Shown in pieces: positions 32,081-38,419 of a DNA stretch of 38,419 nt; position 1 is the stretch's first letter, and every line of letters begins with the position of its first letter. The notes beneath the pieces are model-generated. The model ran no database searches, had not been told where the DNA came from, and was given only the letters and a program-made list of their open reading frames with translations. Source of the DNA: Henriciella sp. (GTDB taxonomy: Bacteria; Pseudomonadota; Alphaproteobacteria; Caulobacterales; Hyphomonadaceae); NCBI GenBank assembly GCA_012960415.1, contig DUBH01000013.1:1-38419 (forward strand), in the 5' to 3' direction. The translations under genes were made by a program, and so were the position numbers.

Positions 32081-33318
32081 GTAATCGCCGGTGCCAAACG
32101 GTCGTCTTCATCGTCATCGGCTATTTCATCGACTGTCGACTCCTCTGGATCCGCCAGCTCGTCCTGCGAAATTGCATCAGGCGCGGCGCAGGCATCTGAC
32201 CCTTCATCGTCCAGTGCTTCGTTGACGATGGCATTGTCGTCCGGGTCGCATTCGGTGCGCCCCTGCAGGAAAGTATCCAGCCAGGAAAGCTCTGGCGTGC
32301 GCTCAGTGAAAGCTTTCAGCGCGATCAGCATTGGCGTCGACAGGAACATGCCGACGAACGACCAGAGCCAGGCCCAGAATGCGAGCGACAGGAACACGGC
32401 CACTGCATTCAGCTTCAGCCTGCGCCCCACGGCGACCGGCGTCATGAATTGGCCTTCAGCGGTATTGATCAGCCAGTAAACGAAGGGCGGAGCCAGCGTC
32501 ATGAACAGGCTGTCGAAGGTGACCAGCGCCATTATGAAGGCAAAGCCGATCCCCGCCAGCGACCCCACATAGGGAATGAAGTTCAGTGCAAAGGCGATGA
32601 CCCCGAAAAAGACCGGGTCAGGCATGCCAAGCGCCCACATGGCAAGGCCAATAACGACACCAAGAACGAGGTTGATGACGAAGATGGTCAGGAAGTAGGT
32701 CGAAAGCTGGTTCTCCACCTCCCGGGCAATACCTACCGAGGTCCGCTTGCGCGACGCTGTCGGCATGACGCGGACGAGCTTCTCATAAAACATGTCGCCT
32801 GAACCGATCAGGAAGGTCGCGAGCACAATCGCCAGTGCAGCCTGACCCAGCACGTAAGGCGTCGTCTCTGCCCACAGGCTGAAGATCCCTTCCTCGCGAA
32901 CGACGACGCGTTCAGGGCCTTGATTGTTGGCCTGCATCTCCTCGATCTGTTTGCCAGCCTCGCGGACCGGTTCCAGCACACCGGAAATCTCCTGGAGGCG
33001 CTCCTGGATCCTGTTCATGATCTGTGGCTCGTCGCTGAGAATGGTCGCGAGCGAGTTGGAGATAACGTAGAGAGTGACGAAGGCGGCCAGGCAGAAGACC
33101 GTCATGATTATGGCCGCAGCAAAGGCGGGCCCGATCCCTGCCTTGCTCATCCACCGGCGAACGGGGCTGAAAATCAGCGCGAGGAAGACGGCAAATACGA
33201 CGGGAATGAAGAAGGACTGCGCGAAGGAAAGAGCCCCCACCGCCATTAGCACAAACAGCCCGATAATGGCCCAATGTGTGGCCGGCTCGACCTTGCCTGA
33301 CAGAATACCGCTTTTCAA
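32077..33318 (-). CDS. AI-2E-type (PerM/TqsA) membrane permease with acidic C-terminal tail
   Basis: This 413-residue member of the AI-2E transporter/PerM family has an N-terminal pair of helices (HWAIIGLFVLMAVGALSFAQSFFIPVVFAVFLALIFSPV), a periplasmic-type amphipathic region (ISNSLATILSDEPQIMNRIQERLQEI) and a C-terminal bundle with IGLAMWALGMPDPVFFGVIAFALNFIPYVGSL. The NFIPYVG motif is diagnostic. The last 60 or so residues form a strongly acidic tail absent from typical members. Family members export quorum signals or exchange Na+/H+; the function here is open. The start is TTG (33316-33318), with AGGG 4 nt upstream. Confidence 0.9.
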   Translation of the reverse strand: MKSGILSGKVEPATHWAIIGLFVLMAVGALSFAQSFFIPVVFAVFLALIFSPVRRWMSKAGIGPAFAAAIIMTVFCLAAFVTLYVISNSLATILSDEPQIMNRIQERLQEISGVLEPVREAGKQIEEMQANNQGPERVVVREEGIFSLWAETTPYVLGQAALAIVLATFLIGSGDMFYEKLVRVMPTASRKRTSVGIAREVENQLSTYFLTIFVINLVLGVVIGLAMWALGMPDPVFFGVIAFALNFIPYVGSLAGIGFAFIMALVTFDSLFMTLAPPFVYWLINTAEGQFMTPVAVGRRLKLNAVAVFLSLAFWAWLWSFVGMFLSTPMLIALKAFTERTPELSWLDTFLQGRTECDPDDNAIVNEALDDEGSDACAAPDAISQDELADPEESTVDEIADDDEDDRLAPAIT

Positions 33319-33414
33319 ATCGCCCTACCCGGATTGCTCACCTCCTGGCGCCAGTGCCGGGAGCTTCATCCGATAACGGGCCACCGGCGGGAGCGTTCCC
33401 GTGCGCGGCTGCGC

Positions 33415-33972
33415 CTAGTCTGCGGGGCGTGCCGCTTGCGCCTCAATCTCGACGCGCCAGCCTGGACGGATAAGGCCAGCGACCTCCATCACCGCGCGCG
33501 CCGGTTTGTTCGGCTGCTCAGGCGTGCCGAAATACTGCGAGTAGCCTTCCATGAAGCCCGCAAAGTCCAACCGTCCTCCCGTCGCCTCATCGCCAACCAG
33601 ATAGACGCGCATCATCACGATATCGCCGAGCGACCAGCCTGCATTCTCCATCCGGTTTCGCATCTCGTCGAGCACGGTCTCGGTCTGGCGCTTCGTGTCG
33701 CCATAGGCTTCGCGGCTATTTGGGTCTGCGTCAGGGTCAACAACCTGAGGGACGATACCGCTCACATACATCGTCTCGATATTGCCAGAGGTCTCGACCG
33801 CCATGGAAATGGGAAAGTCGGACCCGGGTATCGCAATGCGGTTGACCACGCCCGGCCCTTTCGCCTCGCCGCTCGCCCCAGCCACGCCCTCTTCGCCAGC
33901 GCCGCCACACGCTGCGACCAGTGCAGCTGCCGTGACAACGGTGCCTGCGCTCCGCAAATCCCAAAACTTCAT
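33415..33972 (-). CDS. RidA-family (YjgF/UK114) protein with lipoprotein signal
   Basis: RidA enzymes hydrolyse reactive imines and enamines released by amino-acid metabolism. This 185-residue version carries a lipoprotein signal peptide (TVVTAAALVAACGG, lipobox LVAAC with Cys22) and a Gly/Ala/Glu-rich linker before the RidA domain (about 45-183), so it should be anchored in the periplasm. The active-site arginine is probably Arg159 in KPARAVMEVAGL, followed by VEIEA. The flavin oxidase gene ends 9 bp upstream, so the two form an operon. Amine oxidation by the exported oxidase yields imines, the substrate class of RidA. Confidence 0.9.
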   Translation of the reverse strand: MKFWDLRSAGTVVTAAALVAACGGAGEEGVAGASGEAKGPGVVNRIAIPGSDFPISMAVETSGNIETMYVSGIVPQVVDPDADPNSREAYGDTKRQTETVLDEMRNRMENAGWSLGDIVMMRVYLVGDEATGGRLDFAGFMEGYSQYFGTPEQPNKPARAVMEVAGLIRPGWRVEIEAQAARPAD

Positions 33973-33981
33973 GCTCGTCCC

Positions 33982-35553
33982 CTAACCTGCTCTCGTACGC
34001 TCGTGCACCTGCGCAACCGCATGGTGCGATGATCTTATAGCCGCTTCCATCCACGCGCCAATCGGGCTGAGGTGCTGGCCGGCAAAGACCACCGGGCCGT
34101 CCCCTTCCATCACAGCATCTATGCTTTCTTTGCTTGGATGATCGCTTTCATTCTCGCTCGCCCACGCGCCCATCGTATGAGGCACATGGGCCCAGTTCAC
34201 ACCGGCAGGCCTTCGAAGCTGCACCGCCTTGCCGGGGTGGATGCGGTCTACTGAGGCACGCGAGGCCGCGAACTGACCATCCCAGCTCATCGCAGCGAAG
34301 CGCTCTGACTGGTCGGCGAAATTATAGGTTCCGATCAGCACGCCTTCACGGGCCTGGAAGTCGCCGCTCGGATACCAGGCCATGTTGGAGTCGCTGTCGA
34401 CGAAGGATATACCGCCATAGATGTACTCGTCGGTTTCCCAGAAGCGCGGCGACTGCCAGGCAACCTTACCTGCGGCGCTATATCTGAACGCGCCAATTCC
34501 CTGCTGCACGGGCGCGGACAGGCCCGTCTGCAGCTTCTGCACGATCGAGAATGGCAGCGTGCAGACACAGAAATCAGCATCGATCGCTGCACTGGTGCCA
34601 TCCTTCTTGTCATAGAGAATGCGCACACCGTCACCGCTGCGGCCGAAATAACTGACCCGGACGCCATATTCGATTTCACGGCGAAGACGCGCGGCAAAGG
34701 CGTAGGGAATGGCATCCATGCCATCGACCGGTTGAAGCATGGTCGCCTGCTGGAACAGCCCCTCGGTAAAGAGCAGGTTTCCGGCGAGCGAACCCTCGGC
34801 AATCAGTTCGGTCAGCGGGATGGCTGCGCGCGGGGTCGCTGAGGCGTTGAGGACCGTTGGCTCGACTTCGAAGCCACTACGGTCGCTGCCTGCATAGACC
34901 TGTCCGCTGCCTAACGCCCCGTAGACGGAGAGAAAGTCCAGCAGCCTTTCCTTATCCTGCGCCGACAATTCGCTATCGAGCGCGCCCTTACCAGCGACCT
35001 TGGCCAACAGTTCGCTCACTCCGCCGCGCAGGTCATTCTTGACCTGTCGATGGTCGACCGGGATGCCATTGCGCAGTTTCGAACTCACGAATTTGGACGC
35101 GCCGCTCTCATTGACGAGCGCTTCGAGCCGCACACCAAACTCCCGGCAATAATCCAGCACGCCTGTATGAACTGAGGGGATCCGCGCCGCGCCAGCGTTG
35201 AAATAGTGGCCCGCATCAAAGCTGCAGCGCTGCGGCGGCAGGTGGTCATGCTCCAGCACGCTGCCCCGACGCACCGTCCAGATCCGTCCTCCAGGACGCT
35301 CGCGCGCCTCCAGGGCGGTGACCTCATATCCCGCCTTCTTCAGCTCGTGCGCAGCAACCAGCCCCGCAATACCTGCGCCCAGGATGACGACGCGCTGCCC
35401 GGCCCCATGCATGGCATCGGCTTCTGGCGGGCCACGATACGGACCAGCCTCAGCGACCAGCCCCAACGCCTCCATCGCTGTGTAAGCCCCGGCGACCCCC
35501 ATCACCCGGGAAAAATTCCAGATCACATCGCGTCTAGAAATCGACTGGCCCAT
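33982..35553 (-). CDS. Tat-exported flavin monoamine/amino-acid oxidase
   Basis: This 523-residue FAD-dependent amine oxidase family protein has an N-terminal SRRDVIW twin-arginine motif at residues 6-12, followed by a moderately hydrophobic stretch, which suggests Tat export of a folded flavoprotein. The dinucleotide-binding motif GAGIAGLVAAHEL starts at residue 59, then EARERPGGRIWTV (GGR at 88-90). The C-terminal FAD motif is VVFAGQHLSPIGAWMEAAIRSSHHAV. It oxidises a primary or amino-acid amine to the imine with release of H2O2; the substrate is unknown. A G-rich ribosome binding site precedes the ATG. It is the first gene of an operon with the lipoprotein RidA. Confidence 0.9.
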   Translation of the reverse strand: MGQSISRRDVIWNFSRVMGVAGAYTAMEALGLVAEAGPYRGPPEADAMHGAGQRVVILGAGIAGLVAAHELKKAGYEVTALEARERPGGRIWTVRRGSVLEHDHLPPQRCSFDAGHYFNAGAARIPSVHTGVLDYCREFGVRLEALVNESGASKFVSSKLRNGIPVDHRQVKNDLRGGVSELLAKVAGKGALDSELSAQDKERLLDFLSVYGALGSGQVYAGSDRSGFEVEPTVLNASATPRAAIPLTELIAEGSLAGNLLFTEGLFQQATMLQPVDGMDAIPYAFAARLRREIEYGVRVSYFGRSGDGVRILYDKKDGTSAAIDADFCVCTLPFSIVQKLQTGLSAPVQQGIGAFRYSAAGKVAWQSPRFWETDEYIYGGISFVDSDSNMAWYPSGDFQAREGVLIGTYNFADQSERFAAMSWDGQFAASRASVDRIHPGKAVQLRRPAGVNWAHVPHTMGAWASENESDHPSKESIDAVMEGDGPVVFAGQHLSPIGAWMEAAIRSSHHAVAQVHERTRAG

Positions 35554-35753
35554 ATCGCCCCCTCAGAGGACAAATCTCACGCCAGCCGATCAGCCCTGGC
35601 TAGCAAATCCTCCATTTGGAGCAGGAAAATCGGCACGCTGACCAAATTTTGTGATGCGCCGGGCAGCACATGCTCTTGGAAATTTACATGGCGTCACCAG
35701 TTGACACAAAACTGTCACGCTGCTTCAGCGAGCCGCAGTCTCAGGAGTTCGAC

Positions 35754-36497
35754 ATGTCCGCCGTTCTCAGCGCCAGTGCGCGTGCTTTGCTCGCCGTTGC
35801 ATCGACCATGCTTTTCATTACCGGCGTTGCAGAAGCCCAGAACACCTCATCCGTGTCCGGACCAACTGTTTCGGCTGGAGACAGGGAAGTTGAGTATCGC
35901 CTCGGCTGGGTGCCGGGTACGGACGGCCGCGACGCGGATTTTCGCCACCGGTTCGATTTCGGCCTCTCCCTCAGTGAACGAACTGCCTTCAAAGTCTTCG
36001 CCAATTTCGACGACAATCCCGGCGGCGATTTCAGCTTTGGCAATCTCAACGCCGAATACCTTATCGAGCTTTCGCCAGAGGACGCGCCATTCTGGCAGAC
36101 CGGCATCCGCTTCGATGGTCGGCTCTCTGACGGGTCCAATCCCGACAGGCTGGGTTTCAACTGGCTGAACCAGTGGAAGCTGCCCGCCCGCCTTCGCGCC
36201 CGCGCCCACTTCATCGCCACGCATGAAATCGGCAGCAATGCAGCCGACACGGTCGATTTTGAGCTCCGCTCCAGCCTGATCTGGAAAGCTAGCGACGACT
36301 ACAGCCTCTCACTGCTGAGCTTCACCGACCTCGGCAACACGGATGACTTCGGCGCCGAAGGCCGCGGACATCAGATCGGTCCCGCGATTGATGGCAGCTT
36401 CGGGAACGGCATCGGCTGGACCCTCGGCACGCTATTCGGCGTCACAGACCGCGCCGCCGATCACGATATCCGATTCTGGATCAGCAAAAGCTTCTGA
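35754..36497 (+). CDS. Probable outer-membrane beta-barrel protein (unrecognised family)
   Basis: This 247-residue protein starts at the ATG 35754-35756, chosen because an AGGAG lies 7 nt upstream and a signal peptide follows (ALLAVASTMLFITGVAEAQ). The mature part is rich in alternating aromatic/polar strands (VEYRLGWVPG, HRFDFGLSLSERTAFKVFANF, FWQTGIRFDGRL, VDFELRSSLIWKASDDYSLSLLSF). It ends in RFWISKSF, the C-terminal aromatic residue expected of outer-membrane barrels. I do not recognise a named family. It is transcribed divergently from the amine oxidase operon. The 200-bp gap between them contains short palindromes (35610-35621, CTCCATTTGGAG) that could be operators. Confidence 0.7.
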   Translation: MSAVLSASARALLAVASTMLFITGVAEAQNTSSVSGPTVSAGDREVEYRLGWVPGTDGRDADFRHRFDFGLSLSERTAFKVFANFDDNPGGDFSFGNLNAEYLIELSPEDAPFWQTGIRFDGRLSDGSNPDRLGFNWLNQWKLPARLRARAHFIATHEIGSNAADTVDFELRSSLIWKASDDYSLSLLSFTDLGNTDDFGAEGRGHQIGPAIDGSFGNGIGWTLGTLFGVTDRAADHDIRFWISKSF

Positions 36498-36543
36498 CCG
36501 CTTGCCCTTGCGTCCCCATTAGACAGCGCCCCTGCCTCTGCTA

Positions 36544-36569
36544 CTCAATTCCTCAACAAAGGAATTGAG
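36544..36569 (+). promoter_or_regulatory. Perfect 10-bp hairpin in the leader of the enoyl-CoA hydratase gene
   Basis: CTCAATTCCT (36544-36553) and AGGAATTGAG (36560-36569) form a perfect 10-bp inverted repeat with a CAACAA loop, ending 10 nt before the hydratase ATG. No T-tract follows, so it is not a plain terminator of the upstream gene. As RNA it would hide part of the GAGGGAG ribosome binding site. As DNA it looks like a dimeric repressor operator. Confidence 0.55.
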
Positions 36570-36579
36570 GGAGCAGGCA

Positions 36580-37326
36580 ATGACGTTGAAAGTGGAAAAA
36601 AGCGACGGCGTCTGGACGGTCAAGTTCAACCGGCCAGAGCGGATGAACGCCATCAATGAGCCAATGTCGGTAGAGCTTCTGGAGCTCTTCGAAGGCCTCC
36701 GGCGCAATGAAGATGTCCGCATTGTTATCCTCACCGGCGAAGGTCGCGCCTTCAATGCGGGCGCAGACCTCAAAGCAGGCGGCACACCCGAAGCCCTGCG
36801 CGACGGTCCGCGCGGTGACTGGCGCCTGCGCGATACAGTCAAGGCGATGCGCGCCTGCCCGCAGCCGATCATCTCTCTCGTGAACGGTGCGGCCGCCGGC
36901 GGCGGTCTCGCTCTCGCGCTCGCCAGCGACATCATCGTCGCCGCCAAGGGCGCATTGCTGGTGCCCGCCTTCATCAAGATCGGTCTTTCGGGCTCAGAGC
37001 TTGGCGTCAGCTGGCGTCTCCAGCGCACCATGGGCATCTCGGCCGCGCGCGAGTTTCTTTTCACTTCACGCCCGATGAGCGCCGACAAGGCGCTGGACCA
37101 TGGCATTGTCTCTGCCGTCGTCGAGCCCGACGAACTCATGGCCTATGGCAACCAGCTTGCCACCGAAATGCTGCAGGCAGCGCCGGACGCCCTGCGCGTC
37201 ACCAAGCGAACGCTCGATGCCGCGCTGGAAATGCCCGACCCTGCCCTGCTGATGGAGCTCGAAGAACGCTCCCAGTCTTCCTTCGTCCGGCGCAATATCC
37301 GCCAGCGAAAGTCAGAGACCAGCTAG
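36580..37326 (+). CDS. Enoyl-CoA hydratase/isomerase (crotonase) family protein
   Basis: This 248-residue crotonase-fold enzyme starts at the ATG 36580-36582 with a GGGAG upstream. Oxyanion-hole motifs are present: AFNAGADLKAGG (about 56-67) and VNGAAAGGGLALALASDI (about 100-117). The region where rat enoyl-CoA hydratase has its two catalytic glutamates reads FIKIGLSGSELGVSWRLQRTMG. The first Glu is not in the usual place, so hydration of crotonyl-type substrates is not certain; isomerase or other crotonase activity is possible. The C-terminus is a short helical trimerisation region. It lies after the outer-membrane gene and shares CTAG with the convergent alcohol dehydrogenase. Confidence 0.9.
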   Translation: MTLKVEKSDGVWTVKFNRPERMNAINEPMSVELLELFEGLRRNEDVRIVILTGEGRAFNAGADLKAGGTPEALRDGPRGDWRLRDTVKAMRACPQPIISLVNGAAAGGGLALALASDIIVAAKGALLVPAFIKIGLSGSELGVSWRLQRTMGISAAREFLFTSRPMSADKALDHGIVSAVVEPDELMAYGNQLATEMLQAAPDALRVTKRTLDAALEMPDPALLMELEERSQSSFVRRNIRQRKSETS

Positions 37327-38419
37327 TCGAACATCACCACCTGGCGGGCGACCGTGCCCTTATTGTCCTTGAGGTTCTGCAGCGCACCCGTAATCCCGTC
37401 GAGGCCGATCCGGTCAGAGACAAGATCGTCAAGATGCAGGCGGCCCTGCTTGTAAAGCTCGATCAGGCGCGGGAAGTCGACCCGGAACCGGTTCGAGCCC
37501 ATGACAGCGCCCTGCAGCCGCTTCTCGGTCACCAGAAGCTCAATCCCCGGCACTTCGATATTCACCCCAGGCGGGATCATGCCGATAATCGTCGAGACGC
37601 CGCGTGGGCGCAGCATCATGTAGGATTGCTCGGCCGTCTGCTTGAGGCCGATACACTCGAATGAGTAATGCACGCCGCCGCCGGTCAGCTCTTTGACCTG
37701 CTCGACCGGGTCGCCATTTTTCGGATTGACGAAATCGGTCGCGCCAAACTTCTTGGCCATCTTCAGCTTGTCGTCGGAGAGATCAATCGCGATGATCCGG
37801 CTCGCCCCGGCAATCGCGGCACCGTTGATTGCCGACAGGCCTACCCCGCCGCAGCCGACAACAGCGACCGTTGAACCCGGCTCGACCTGCGCGGCATGAA
37901 ACACCGATCCGACACCGGTAATCACACCGCACCCGATCAGCGCGGCCCGGTCCATCGGCATCTCAGGGTCAATGGCGCAGAGCGTATTCTCATGCACCAG
38001 GATCTGCTCAGCAAAGGAGGAGAGATTCAGGAACTGGTTGAGCTTTTCCTTGCCCGCATAAAGCCGCGGCGCATCATCCTCAGCGCGCTGGAAGAGCGGC
38101 CTGTTCACCGTATGGCAGACCGACATATGGCCGGTCAGGCAGAACTCGCACGTGCCGCAGAAGGGCGAGAGAATGGAGACCACATGGTCGCCGGGCTTCA
38201 CGGCCGACACCATGCTGCCCACCTGCTCGACCACGCCCGCGCTCTCATGGCCAAGGATTGTCGGCAGTTCGTGTGGGAAGGCCCCATCCCAGAAGTGCAC
38301 GTCGGAATGGCAGACGCCGACCGCCTTGAGGCGCACCAGCACCTCACGCGGCCCCGGCTTGGAAATCGAGACCTCTTCAATCGACAGCGGCTTGTTCGGC
38401 TCGCGCAGTACGGCAGCTT
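37323..38419 (-). CDS. Zinc-dependent alcohol dehydrogenase (5' end outside window)
   Basis: This zinc MDR alcohol dehydrogenase continues past the right edge. The frame is open to position 38419 and reads AAVLREPNKPLSIEEVSISK upstream of the first internal GTG, so that codon is not the start. Catalytic zinc ligands are seen in VGVCHSDVH (Cys), LGHESAG (His-Glu) and IGCGVITGVGSV (Cys). The structural zinc lobe has its four cysteines in CGTCEFCLTGHMSVC. The NAD(P) site is VVGCGGVGLSAI with acidic residue IAIDLS, favouring NAD. It resembles the class III/aryl-alcohol group, often annotated Rxyl_3153-like. The visible 365 residues are nearly the full length of the family. Confidence 0.93.
   Translation of the reverse strand, partial: AAVLREPNKPLSIEEVSISKPGPREVLVRLKAVGVCHSDVHFWDGAFPHELPTILGHESAGVVEQVGSMVSAVKPGDHVVSILSPFCGTCEFCLTGHMSVCHTVNRPLFQRAEDDAPRLYAGKEKLNQFLNLSSFAEQILVHENTLCAIDPEMPMDRAALIGCGVITGVGSVFHAAQVEPGSTVAVVGCGGVGLSAINGAAIAGASRIIAIDLSDDKLKMAKKFGATDFVNPKNGDPVEQVKELTGGGVHYSFECIGLKQTAEQSYMMLRPRGVSTIIGMIPPGVNIEVPGIELLVTEKRLQGAVMGSNRFRVDFPRLIELYKQGRLHLDDLVSDRIGLDGITGALQNLKDNKGTVARQVVMFD

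Noticed and set aside
33388-33401. Hairpin CGGGA-GCGT-TCCCG between RidA and the AI-2E-type gene as a terminator
   Set aside because: The stem is 5 bp and followed by GC-rich sequence rather than a T-tract.
35701-35729. TTGACA as a -35 box for the barrel-like protein gene
   Set aside because: At 16-18 bp downstream there is no acceptable -10 hexamer; the nearby TGACA/TGTCA symmetry is too short to call.

Overview
The window looks like a chromosomal segment of a GC-rich alphaproteobacterium. A Caulobacterales-type organism (Hyphomonadaceae or a relative) is my best guess. This rests on the RcGTA-type gene transfer agent (GTA) cluster, on a cycHJKL-type cytochrome c maturation block bordered by two OmpR-type two-component systems and degP, and on the codon usage. 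It is not proven by any single marker. I see no rRNA, tRNA, CRISPR array, insertion sequence or gene-free stretch over 300 bp.

Left part (1-11507, almost all minus strand). In transcription order: a TTG-start DnaJ-family co-chaperone; a PepSY-protein / PhoP-FeuP-like regulator / PhoQ-FeuQ-like kinase operon that runs straight into ccmI; ccmE-ccmF-ccmH; an alpha/beta-hydrolase-OsmC fusion; and a degP / response regulator / sensor kinase operon that leaves the window at its left edge. One small NTF2-like gene (7207-7551) sits on the plus strand between ccmI and ccmE. The theme is envelope quality control and haem attachment to c-type cytochromes.

Middle (11550-23606, minus strand). This is a nearly complete GTA structural cluster in canonical order: large terminase (g2), portal (g3), g3.5, prohead protease (g4), capsid (g5), head-tail adaptor (g6), tail terminator (g8), tail tube (g9), g10, g10.1, a very short tape measure (g11), distal tail (g12), Fe-S hub (g13), NlpC/P60 peptidase (g14) and the megatron host-interaction protein (g15). 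Most genes overlap by 4 bp. Three things stand out. The terminase gene is cut by an in-frame amber codon where the family normally has Trp, while every other gene is open. No g7 (head-tail stopper) or g1 (small terminase) lies in the cluster. A perfect 11-bp hairpin lies just behind the capsid gene.

Right part (23699-38419) is a mosaic of short housekeeping and accessory units on both strands: a 51-residue membrane protein with a lysophospholipid-type acyltransferase; a CurA-like reductase and Hsp33; a membrane-anchored GGDEF-EAL protein; a beta-lactamase-fold serine hydrolase and a DedA/VTT membrane protein; an MFS transporter facing an AI-2E-type permease; a Tat-exported flavin amine oxidase with a lipoprotein RidA; an outer-membrane barrel-like protein; an enoyl-CoA hydratase; and a zinc alcohol dehydrogenase that leaves the right edge.

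All five convergent gene pairs in the window have stop codons that overlap, abut or lie 1 nt apart, so none leaves room for a conventional terminator between the genes.
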